A stretch of 23,725 nt of DNA from contig JAUWCW010000002.1 of the NCBI GenBank assembly GCA_030609125.1, positions 1-23,725 on the forward strand. Reading direction: 5' to 3'. Under the pieces are notes generated by a model. That model was not told the DNA's origin. It worked only from the letters and a program-made list of their open reading frames with translations, and searched no databases. This document shows, in pieces, positions 14,683-21,706 of this stretch; the stretch's first letter is position 1, and the number at the start of each line of letters is the position of its first letter. A program made the position numbers and the translations under genes. Source of the DNA: Candidatus Rokuibacteriota bacterium. GTDB lineage: Bacteria > JAUVQV01.

Positions 14683-16398
14683 TCACGCCTTCACGGGCGT
14701 CACCCTGTGCTGCCTGATCTTCGGGTGGGCGGCGATAAAGGCCTGGACCATCTTCGGATCGTACCGCGTGCCCGACAGGCGCATGAGGGTCTTGACCACG
14801 AAATTGTCATCCATGGCTTTCTGGTAGAGCCTGTCCGAGGTCATGGCGTCGAAGGTGTCCGCCACGGCGATGATCCGGGCGATGAGCGGTATCTCTCCGC
14901 CCGCCAGCCCCTCGGGATAGCCGTTACCGTCGAATGCCTCGTGGTGGTGGCGCATGCCGGGAATGATGTCCTTCAGCTGCTTGATGGGCTCCATGATGTT
15001 CGCCCCCATGGCAGGGTGTCTCTTGATTATGGCGAACTCCTCGTCGGTGAGCCGGTCCGGCTTGCGCAGCACCGCGTCGTCGATGCCTATCTTGCCTATG
15101 TCGTGCAGGAGGGCTGCTATCTGGACTCTTTCCAGGGTGTCCTTGTCGAGGCCCATCTCCCGGGCGATGGCGAGGCTGTAGCGCGCAACCCGGTCGGAAT
15201 GACCGCGGGTGTACGGGTCCTTGGCGTCGATGGCGGCGGCGAGTGACTTGATGGTGGAAATGAACAGGTCCCGCATGTTGCGGTCGTAGAGGTCGAGCTG
15301 TTCGGTCATGTAGTTGTAGGTCTCGGCGAGCTGTCCTATTTCGTTCCTCGTTTTCAGCTCGATGCGCTGTTTGAAGTCTCCGGCGGCAACGGCCAGGGAC
15401 TTCTCGGCAAGCTTGTGGATGGGGCTGCTGATCTTCCGGGCGAACGTCCCCCCGATCCCAACTGCCAGCAGGGCCCCCAGGACCACCCAGATGACCGTCT
15501 GGCGCCTCATCTCATGCAGGGAGTGGTAGGCCTCGTCCCGGAGCTGCTCGATCACGACGCCCCACCCGACATCGTCGATCAGATCGTAGGCGCCCAGCAT
15601 TTCCCGGCCCTGCCGGTCCCGGAAGGGGACGCTTCCGACCGTCTGTCCCGCCTGCAGATAGTTGCCGACGATCTCCAGGTCGGAGAGGTTCTCCCGCCGG
15701 CGCACCATCTCGAGGTCGCGGTGGGCAATGACCTTCCCCCGGCCGTCGACAAGGTAGGCCTGCCCGCTGGAGCCTATCCTGATCCTGGAGACATGGGCCT
15801 GGATGCTCTCCAGGCTCACGATGGCAAGGAAGGCCCCCTTGACCACCCCCTGCTCGTCCCTCAGGGGAACGGAGATGCTCATGAAGGCGTGTCCGAACCC
15901 GGAGGTGACGAAGGGGGAGCCGATGAATGCCCTCCCGTCCATAGCCCTTTCAAAAGCCTCCCTCCTGCCCTGTTCGCCGACCTGGTCCCACAGCTGCCGC
16001 GCCCCGCTTCTGGAGACGTCGGAGATCTCGGCGCCGCTGCCGTCCAGAACCTTCAGCCCGTAGAGGTAGTCGTAGGAGTCGAGAAAGTGGATGAGGATGT
16101 TCTGTCTCTGCCCGACGTCAAGCCCCTTCACCATGCCCTGGAACCTCGAGACCCCCTGAAGAGACTCGCGGACCCTTGCCAGAAACGCCTCGACGCTGTC
16201 CGCCGTCGCGGCGGCGAGCTGGGTGTGGGAGTTGAGGATGCCGCTTTCGATGGTCCTCTGGTTGATGTTCATCAGCTTGCGGCTGGAAACAACGAGAGGG
16301 CCGATTCCGATCACCAGGCAGAGAAACAGAAGCTGGTAGAGAATCTTGCCCCGGTGCCTCCGTACGGCAGGACCCGGACCTGCCGAGTCGACGGTCAT
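14683..16398 (-). CDS. Cache-HAMP-HD-GYP c-di-GMP phosphodiesterase
   Basis: A 571-residue membrane sensor enzyme that should hydrolyse c-di-GMP. TM1 is at about residues 18-37. A dCache-like periplasmic sensor spans about 45-295 (IGSPFVTSGFGHAFMSISVP, SGQAYLVDGRGKVIAHRDLE). TM2 is at about 300-320, HAMP about 321-375, then an HD-GYP domain. Catalytic motifs are complete: LLHDIGKIG with His432/Asp433, RHPAMGA, HHHEAFDGNGYP with GYP 493-495, and ADTFDAMTSDR. Its ATG follows the stop of the GGDEF gene with no gap (TAG-ATG), which ties c-di-GMP synthesis and breakdown to one transcript. Confidence 0.93.
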   Translation of the reverse strand: MTVDSAGPGPAVRRHRGKILYQLLFLCLVIGIGPLVVSSRKLMNINQRTIESGILNSHTQLAAATADSVEAFLARVRESLQGVSRFQGMVKGLDVGQRQNILIHFLDSYDYLYGLKVLDGSGAEISDVSRSGARQLWDQVGEQGRREAFERAMDGRAFIGSPFVTSGFGHAFMSISVPLRDEQGVVKGAFLAIVSLESIQAHVSRIRIGSSGQAYLVDGRGKVIAHRDLEMVRRRENLSDLEIVGNYLQAGQTVGSVPFRDRQGREMLGAYDLIDDVGWGVVIEQLRDEAYHSLHEMRRQTVIWVVLGALLAVGIGGTFARKISSPIHKLAEKSLAVAAGDFKQRIELKTRNEIGQLAETYNYMTEQLDLYDRNMRDLFISTIKSLAAAIDAKDPYTRGHSDRVARYSLAIAREMGLDKDTLERVQIAALLHDIGKIGIDDAVLRKPDRLTDEEFAIIKRHPAMGANIMEPIKQLKDIIPGMRHHHEAFDGNGYPEGLAGGEIPLIARIIAVADTFDAMTSDRLYQKAMDDNFVVKTLMRLSGTRYDPKMVQAFIAAHPKIRQHRVTPVKA

Positions 16399-17361
16399 CT
16401 ATTTCTTCCCCTCTTCCTTCCCTGCAAACACATCAGGGTCATCGGCGACAAAAACGCCGTTCCGCGATTCGTTCTTTACGCGGTACATCGCCTGGTCCGC
16501 CATCCGGACAAGCTCCTCCTTGCTGGAGCTGAACTCGGGGAAGGAGGCCACGCCGAAGCTGGCCGTCACTCTGACATCGAGTCCCTCCTCGGCGAGAAAC
16601 ACCTTCTTCTCAAAGCCCTGCCTCATCCTCTCCGCGACATAGGCGGCCGCGGGGATCCTCGTTTCCGGCAGAATCACGAGAAATTCGTCGCCTCCGTAGC
16701 GGGCGACGATATCCACATCGCGCAGCCCTTCGCGGAGAACGTCGGCCGCCTCCTGGAGCACCTTGCTGCCCATGAGGTGGCCGTGCTGGTCGTTGACCTT
16801 CTTGAAGAAGTCCAGATCGAGAAAAATGAGTGAAACGTTGCTGTCGTACCGCCGGCAGCGCTTGACCTCCGACTCCAGAAACTGGTTGAAAAAGCGGGAG
16901 TTGTACAGGTGGGTCAGCTCATCCGTCAGGGTCAGGAGCTTGGCCTGGTGGTAGAGGCGCGCGTTCTCGATGGCAACGGCGGCAAAACCCGCGAGCTTGG
17001 TAACCAGGTTCAGGTCGCCGTCGGAGAACTGGCCGCCGCCCTTCTTGTTGATGACCTCGAGAACCCCCAGAACCTTGCCCCGCGTCTCAAGGGGGACGCA
17101 GAGTATCGAGTTTGTCTGAAATCCCAGGGTGAGATCCATCTCGTTGAAGAAGCGGGGGTCCTCGCCAACGTCGTGCACAACCATGGGCTTGCCCTCCCGG
17201 GCAACCCATCCGGCCACCCCTTCGCCCAGCTTCAGCTTGAATTGCTGCAGGTTCTCGGCGTGCTCTCCGATGGCGACGGAACAGTGCAGCTCCTGCGTCT
17301 CTTCATCGATCAGAAGAAGGGACCAGGCCTCTGACTGGACCAGCTCGCGGGTTTTTTCCAT
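16399..17361 (-). CDS. GAF-GGDEF diguanylate cyclase (5' end unresolved)
   Basis: A c-di-GMP synthase. From ATG 17361 (320 aa), residues 1-135 are most of a GAF domain and 145-310 a GGDEF domain with LDLDFFKKVND, the active site RYGGDEF (223-227) and an RxxD inhibitory site (Arg214, Asp217) for product feedback. The ATG is poorly supported: it has no ribosome-binding site and cuts into the GAF domain. Translating further upstream in the same frame gives 38 convincing codons (including QELHVLDEIGRTIISSLEL, a GAF-type linker helix), with no ATG, GTG or TTG, back to a TGA at 17478-17476. That TGA is the stop of the pseudo-receiver gene in the same frame. The gene is therefore either the 3' part of a broken receiver-GAF-GGDEF gene or uses an unusual start or readthrough. 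Confidence 0.88.
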   Translation of the reverse strand: MEKTRELVQSEAWSLLLIDEETQELHCSVAIGEHAENLQQFKLKLGEGVAGWVAREGKPMVVHDVGEDPRFFNEMDLTLGFQTNSILCVPLETRGKVLGVLEVINKKGGGQFSDGDLNLVTKLAGFAAVAIENARLYHQAKLLTLTDELTHLYNSRFFNQFLESEVKRCRRYDSNVSLIFLDLDFFKKVNDQHGHLMGSKVLQEAADVLREGLRDVDIVARYGGDEFLVILPETRIPAAAYVAERMRQGFEKKVFLAEEGLDVRVTASFGVASFPEFSSSKEELVRMADQAMYRVKNESRNGVFVADDPDVFAGKEEGKK

Positions 17362-17475
17362 GATGATGTTCAGGACCGTCTTCAGCTCCAGGGAGGAGAT
17401 GATGGTCCTTCCTATCTCGTCGAGAACGTGCAGCTCCTGCTCCTTATCCTCCAGCAGGCAGCGGGTCTCGCGCCA

Positions 17476-17478
17476 TCA
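17476..17478 (-). other. In-frame TGA splitting pseudo-receiver from GAF-GGDEF
   Basis: The minus strand reads RNAL-TGA-WRETRCLL in a single frame. The frame before the TGA encodes a receiver-like domain from 17850, and the frame after it encodes a linker helix, GAF and GGDEF down to 16399. One base change at the TGA would give a continuous protein of about 483 aa. TGA is an ordinary stop elsewhere in the window (folC, purM, purN, DUF4388), so a changed genetic code is not the explanation. Confidence 0.75.
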
Positions 17479-17850
17479 CAGGGCGTTGCGCAGGACCACG
17501 AAAATTCTCTCTTTCACCAGCGGGCGGAACACAAAATCGAAGACAGCGTGGGCCAGCTCTCGCCGGCGCTCAAGGGGAAAGCCCTCGGGAACCACCACCA
17601 CCACCGGGATTTCCGGGCGGGCCTGCTTCGCCACCGCCAGAAGACCCCGGTGCTGTCCGCTCTCCGCGCCCACCTCGAGGACGAGCAAGTCCATGCGCTG
17701 TCCCGACATGAGCTGCATCGCCTCCTCGGGGCTGTGGTACACCGCCGCTTCCACTCCGCGGTCGAAATACCTGTCCAGCCCCTCGAGCAGGGCTTCCTCT
17801 CCCCCATCGAAACTCCGGGGCACCAGAACGGTCAGTGCGTCGGCCTTCAT
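17476..17850 (-). CDS. Pseudo-receiver (degenerate response-regulator) domain
   Basis: A 124-residue single domain with the alternating beta/alpha pattern of a CheY-like receiver: ALTVLVPR, MDLLVLEVGAESG, IPVVVVVPEG and FDFVFRPLVKERI. The phospho-acceptor Asp is Glu59, the paired N-terminal acidic residues are missing, and the conserved Lys of the KP motif is Arg109. Phosphorylation is therefore unlikely; a fixed-state or partner-binding role is more plausible. ATG 17850 follows AGAGGA at a good distance, 25 bases after the DUF4388 stop. The reading frame continues past its TGA into the GAF-GGDEF coding region, so it was probably the N-terminus of that protein. Confidence 0.68.
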   Translation of the reverse strand: MKADALTVLVPRSFDGGEEALLEGLDRYFDRGVEAAVYHSPEEAMQLMSGQRMDLLVLEVGAESGQHRGLLAVAKQARPEIPVVVVVPEGFPLERRRELAHAVFDFVFRPLVKERIFVVLRNAL

Positions 17851-17875
17851 AGTCGTTTCCTCTTCATGGCAGGAA

Positions 17876-19057
17876 TCACTCCCGCAGCAGCTGGAACTCC
17901 TTCTCGCTGCCCCTGTAGCCGAAGACCCTCCCCCGGTGATCCCGAATCGCTCCCGGCCGCAGAAGCTTGTCCTCCGACAGCTTCTCGAGGGCAAGAGGAT
18001 AAGCCTGTTTCTCCAGGTAGAAAACGTCGAGGGCGTGACGCAGCCTCTCGACTTTCACGTCATCCTTCAGCCTCCCGATCTCCTCCCGGCTCCGCTGCAC
18101 ATTATAGTTGAGAGAGAAGTAGCTCCAAGGGTTGAAAAGGAGGGCCGCCAGGGCCGCGGCGGCGGCGAGGGCCACCACGGCCACGTCAAAAAGGGGCAGG
18201 AACGCGCGTCGGGGGCCGGATTTCACCGGCGCCGCCGGCATGGCCTCCTGAACCTCCCGGATCAGACCGACGGAGAGAAAACTGTACAGGGCCTTGCAGG
18301 TTTCGAACTCCCCTATCTTGCCGACGTCTATGATGTCCTGAACCGTTTTCTCCCCGTCCACGACCTGATAGATCGCCTGCTCCCGGCTGCTCAGCTTCGA
18401 GCCGCCCGAGGAAGGCCGGTCCCGCTCCTCCCCGGACCCCTCGTCCACGATGGACATGATGTCGTCCCATTCCTCACCGCCGGCCTCGGAGGACTTGCCC
18501 GCCGCCGGCTCCCTTCCCGGGACCTTTGCGAAAACCATGTCGAAGGAGGTGATCCTCTTTTCGATGATCGGCCACTCGTCGATCATCCTCACTCCCTCCA
18601 TGAGGAGAAACTCCGCCGCCAGCGGCTGGTACATGTCCTTGTCGAAGGCAACTGGCTCGGCGCTGAAGTGATAGGATCCTTCTTTCCAGCGGAAGAGGCG
18701 GTAGACCGTCTCCTTCATCTGCGTCTGGAGGGACCTCCGGAGCTCCTGCTGGGTGATGAAACCCATCTGCACGAGCACGTGGCCGAGCCTCTGCAGGGTC
18801 TGCTTCTGGGTTTCGATGGCCTTTTCCAGGGCCTCCCTGGTGACGATCCGGGAACGCAGGAGGATGCTGCCCAGCCTCTCCGCCTCCGAGCGCTGGTACT
18901 CGTCGGCGAAAGCGACCATCCCCCGGTCGAAGGAGACGGTCACGACCTGGCCGTCCGCGCCGCCCCTGACCGTCAGAACGCCGGTCTTTTTCTGAAGACT
19001 GATGAGCTGGAAGATCTCCGCCAGCCCGAAGTCCGAAAAAGTTCCTTCCAGGGCCAT
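17876..19057 (-). CDS. DUF4388 membrane protein with pseudopilin-like C-terminus
   Basis: A 393-residue protein. Residues 1-135 form a DUF4388 domain (LEGTFSDFGLAEIFQLISLQ, KKTGVLTVRG, RLGSILLRSRIVTREALEKA). Residues 140-275 contain an acidic linker and a helical module (LSSREQAIYQVVDGEKTVQDI). One membrane helix lies at about 286-309. The periplasmic tail (330-393) resembles the C-terminal part of GspG-type pseudopilins (LRHALDVFYLEKQAYPLALE, then GRVFGYRGSEKEFQLL). No prepilin peptidase site is seen, so it is not itself a pilin; the tail could be a sensor that mimics or binds one. ATG 19057 has a GGAGGAG site that overlaps the end of the preceding gene, five bases away. The pseudopilin likeness is my reading of the pattern, not a search result. 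Confidence 0.78.
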   Translation of the reverse strand: MALEGTFSDFGLAEIFQLISLQKKTGVLTVRGGADGQVVTVSFDRGMVAFADEYQRSEAERLGSILLRSRIVTREALEKAIETQKQTLQRLGHVLVQMGFITQQELRRSLQTQMKETVYRLFRWKEGSYHFSAEPVAFDKDMYQPLAAEFLLMEGVRMIDEWPIIEKRITSFDMVFAKVPGREPAAGKSSEAGGEEWDDIMSIVDEGSGEERDRPSSGGSKLSSREQAIYQVVDGEKTVQDIIDVGKIGEFETCKALYSFLSVGLIREVQEAMPAAPVKSGPRRAFLPLFDVAVVALAAAAALAALLFNPWSYFSLNYNVQRSREEIGRLKDDVKVERLRHALDVFYLEKQAYPLALEKLSEDKLLRPGAIRDHRGRVFGYRGSEKEFQLLRE

Positions 19058-19062
19058 CCGTC

Positions 19063-21057
19063 TTACTCCTCCAACTTCAGGGCGGACCAGAAACTCGCCG
19101 CCCACCAGAGGGCGAAGAGGGCCGCCGCCACCGCCGTGAGCCCCCATCCCCCGGTGAGGCGCAGGTACTGGACCGGCGGGTAGAAGTCCTTCACAAGCAG
19201 AAACCTGGCGAGAAAGAAAGAGGCGGGCAGCAGAAAAAAGGCTCCCCAGCCGTAGTGTCCCGCCGAGAGGTGCCCGCCGCCGGGCAGAAGGGCGGCGAAG
19301 ATGACGCGACGGGCTGTCCGCAGCTGCCGCCCCCTCTTGATGTCGGCCATTTTCCTGACCCGCACCCTGGCCTCCACACCTTTCTTGTACACGAAGATGG
19401 AGTGACACTGGCTGCAGAGGCAGCCGCTCCTGCTTCCCCGGCATCGGGGGCAGTAAGGCCTCCCGCACTTCTCGCAGCTCTCGGCCACGCCCTGCGACGA
19501 CCGGTAGATCCACAGGCCGAAACCGAGGAAGATGACTCCGCCTATGAAGAAGGGCCAGGTCTCCATGGGCGCCACCAGCATGGAGAGCATCCAGAGGTGG
19601 TCCGCCGTTGCTTTCTGCCACTTGTTCTTCTGGAGGGCGAGTTCCCAGATGGCTTTCAGGGAGGGGAGCTCATCGACGGTGTACCGGTTGAAATGCTCGC
19701 CGGCGATGCTCGTGTAGTACGCGTTCGCCTCGGAGTCGATGTCGACGGCCCTCCGTGACTCCCGCTCCCCCTCGGGGAAAAGAAACTTGTCCCGGTAGGA
19801 AAGGCTCAGGTTGTAGTGGGCCGCGAAGAGCTCCGGGTCGTTCTGGAGGGCCTTCTCGTAGTGTCCGATGGCCTCGTCGACCTCCTTGCGGTTCAGGGCG
19901 AGGTTGCCGAGATTGTTCCAGAGAGCCGCGTCGTCCGGCGACAGCTCGAGGGCTTGGCGGTACACCTTCTCCGCCTCATCGAAGTCGCCCAGTCTCTTGG
20001 CGGCGAGACCGATGGTCGCCAGGGCAAGGGGGGTGGGCTGCTTTTCGGCAGCGATCTTCTTCAGGGCGAGGTAGTCTGTCCGGTCCCAGTGGTTTTCCCT
20101 GATCGAAACCACTCTTTCCAGGAACGGCTGGCGGTGCATGGAGAGCAGGCTCGAGAGCATCTGAACCTGCAAGGGGAGGGAGAGGAGATAGAGAGTGGCG
20201 AGACAAAGGACAACGCGGGGCACACGGGCAACATAGGGCCAGAGCATCACTCCGGCGATGATGAACCACCACCACACGGGAAGGCCGACGAGGACGGGGA
20301 GGAAAAAGACGATCCACCCCAGGACCTTTCTCGTCGTCGGCGAAAAGCGCCGCGGGAGAATCTCCGAGATGTCGTGCACGGCCCGGCTCACGTTGCGCAG
20401 AACCAGGGCGGCTATGAAGACGGAGAAAAAGAGGCAGAGCCCGGCACTGACGGTGGCGAACAGGTTCGCCAGCGCCCAGGCCTGGAGCTTGAAACTTCTC
20501 TGGACGGCCTTGAAGCCCTTCGTCACTTCCTGCGCCGCCCCCAGAAGGTCCCAGAAGTTTTTCTTCAGCGCCAGCGAAGCGTTGGCGAAATAGAGGGGGA
20601 GAAGCTCCGGAGAGAGCTTGCGGGCCATGGCCAGCACTTCTCCGGCTTTTTCGACCTGGCCCCGCTGGATGTCCCTTCGCGCCTCCCGAACGAGGACCTC
20701 GCCGTACTCGGGCAGGTTGCGCACCCCCCGTTCCATTTCCTTTTCCCAGAGGAGATCGATCTGTTGCCGGGCCTTTTCCTTCTCCCCGATCTGCAGGAAC
20801 TTCTCGCGGCCGAACCATATCGTCTCGAGTTCGTCGAAAGAGGGTGATTTCATCCCGGCGGTCTGGTCCGCCCTGCCATTCGCGGGGAGATCGGCCATGC
20901 CGAACTCCTCCTTGAGGGCCTCCCGGGAAGCAGGGGTGTCGTGAAGAAGGTCGAAGGTCACCACCGCCGGAGCGGGAGCGGCAAGAAGAAGCAGGAGGCA
21001 GACTGCGTTCGAAGCGTGACGCAACAGTACTGAAAACCCGTCAAAAAGGCGGCTCAT
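19063..21057 (-). CDS. TPR and zinc-ribbon polytopic membrane protein
   Basis: A 664-residue protein, first gene of the long run. It has a signal-like hydrophobic stretch (about 17-31), a helical region to about 185, and membrane helices near 195-220, 246-276 and 281-298. A TPR block follows at about 345-440 (EAEKVYRQALELSPDDAALW, EAIGHYEKALQNDPELFAAHYN). Another helix lies at 500-517. A zinc-ribbon-like cluster spans residues 528-551: CEKCGRPYCPRC then CLCSQC, seven cysteines in all. Two or three terminal helices close the protein. I do not recognise a named family. The architecture suggests a membrane scaffold. The start ATG 21057 has GAGG unusually close (two bases), but a good promoter lies just upstream. 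Confidence 0.8.
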   Translation of the reverse strand: MSRLFDGFSVLLRHASNAVCLLLLLAAPAPAVVTFDLLHDTPASREALKEEFGMADLPANGRADQTAGMKSPSFDELETIWFGREKFLQIGEKEKARQQIDLLWEKEMERGVRNLPEYGEVLVREARRDIQRGQVEKAGEVLAMARKLSPELLPLYFANASLALKKNFWDLLGAAQEVTKGFKAVQRSFKLQAWALANLFATVSAGLCLFFSVFIAALVLRNVSRAVHDISEILPRRFSPTTRKVLGWIVFFLPVLVGLPVWWWFIIAGVMLWPYVARVPRVVLCLATLYLLSLPLQVQMLSSLLSMHRQPFLERVVSIRENHWDRTDYLALKKIAAEKQPTPLALATIGLAAKRLGDFDEAEKVYRQALELSPDDAALWNNLGNLALNRKEVDEAIGHYEKALQNDPELFAAHYNLSLSYRDKFLFPEGERESRRAVDIDSEANAYYTSIAGEHFNRYTVDELPSLKAIWELALQKNKWQKATADHLWMLSMLVAPMETWPFFIGGVIFLGFGLWIYRSSQGVAESCEKCGRPYCPRCRGSRSGCLCSQCHSIFVYKKGVEARVRVRKMADIKRGRQLRTARRVIFAALLPGGGHLSAGHYGWGAFFLLPASFFLARFLLVKDFYPPVQYLRLTGGWGLTAVAAALFALWWAASFWSALKLEE

Positions 21058-21084
21058 ATCCTCTTTTTTCCAATGTTTTCGCAG

Positions 21085-21113
21085 ATTTTATGAACAAGGG
21101 CCGGGAAAGTCAA
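21085..21113 (-). promoter_or_regulatory. Sigma70-type promoter of the 13-gene run
   Basis: On the minus strand TTGACT (21113-21108) and TAAAAT (21090-21085) are separated by exactly 17 bases, five of six matches to each consensus hexamer. Transcription would start near 21078, about 20 bases before the ATG at 21057. It is the only convincing promoter I see for the run down to 6879. Confidence 0.72.
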
Positions 21114-21174
21114 ACCGGAACGGGGCCTCGACCCCCTCTCGCCGCTTCCCCTGGAAGACGTGCCCCTGCCGGGT

Positions 21175-21180
21175 TACAAT
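21175..21180 (+). promoter_or_regulatory. -10 element for the OsmC-family gene
   Basis: TACAAT at 21175-21180 is a five-of-six -10 box, about 50 bases before the ATG. The best -35 candidate, TGGAAG at 21152-21157, is weak. It is divergent from the promoter at 21085-21113, so the roughly 170-base gap serves both directions. Confidence 0.38.
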
Positions 21181-21228
21181 AGGCGCGAAGCGAATACACA
21201 CCGGCCGGAGCCGGAAAGGGGGATCCAG

Positions 21229-21648
21229 ATGAAGGCCAAAGTCACCTGCACGAAAGGGCTTCGATTCACGGGACATGCCGATTCCGGCCACGACGTCGTG
21301 ATGGACGGTCCCGTCAGCGTCGGCGGCGCGGATTCCGCGGCCCGTCCTTCGGAGCTGCTGCTCCTCAGCCTCGCCGGCTGCACCGGCATGGACGTTATTT
21401 CCATTCTCAGAAAGAAACGCCAGTCCGTGTCGTCTCTCGAAGTCACCGTTTCGGGCGACCAGGCGGAGGACTATCCGGCTCTCTTCCGAAACCTGAAGAT
21501 CACCTACATCGTGCGCGGCGACGGCGTCGACCCGGAAGCCGTGCGCCGCGCCATCGCGCTCTCGGAAGAGAAATACTGCTCCGTGGGAGCGACGCTGAAG
21601 GAGCCCGTCGTAATCACCAGCGACTTCGAGATCCTTCCCGTCGACTGA
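21229..21648 (+). CDS. OsmC/Ohr-family protein (YhfA-like)
   Basis: A 139-residue protein of the OsmC superfamily, which includes thiol peroxidases that reduce organic hydroperoxides. The two signature cysteines are present: Cys51 in LLLLSLAGCTGMDV and Cys117 in SEEKYCSVGATL. The upstream RPSELLL (residues 39-45) carries the Arg/Glu that usually line the active site. It is closer in style to the generic OsmC/YhfA branch than to Ohr. ATG 21229 is chosen because AGGGGGA precedes it by five bases and the family N-terminus begins there. It stands alone, divergent from the long run and convergent with the M16 genes. Confidence 0.9.
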   Translation: MKAKVTCTKGLRFTGHADSGHDVVMDGPVSVGGADSAARPSELLLLSLAGCTGMDVISILRKKRQSVSSLEVTVSGDQAEDYPALFRNLKITYIVRGDGVDPEAVRRAIALSEEKYCSVGATLKEPVVITSDFEILPVD

Positions 21649-21667
21649 GCGGCGTGCATAGGCGGGT

Positions 21668-21706
21668 GCAGGGGTGTCCTGCCGGGCCTTGCCCGCACGA
21701 TGCGGG
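21668..21706. terminator. Three GC-rich hairpins between convergent genes
   Basis: Between the OsmC-family stop and the M16 stop lie GCAGG-GGTGT-CCTGC (21668-21682), CGGGC-CTT-GCCCG (21683-21695) and CCCGCA-CGA-TGCGGG (21692-21706). The last two share bases and are mutually exclusive. There is no T-run on either strand, so they may slow transcription or protect 3' ends rather than act as standard terminators. Confidence 0.35.

Noticed and set aside
15415-16833. Long plus-strand open frame opposite the HD-GYP and GGDEF genes
   Set aside because: The opposite strand has complete catalytic motifs, and this frame shows no domain or ribosome-binding site.
17436-17478. UGA followed 17 bases later by a small hairpin (CCTGCT / AGCAGG), suggestive of selenocysteine insertion
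   Set aside because: The stem is only six base pairs with an 11-base loop. The position is a linker between domains with no redox role, and no selenocysteine genes are in view. A nonsense change or start anomaly is simpler.
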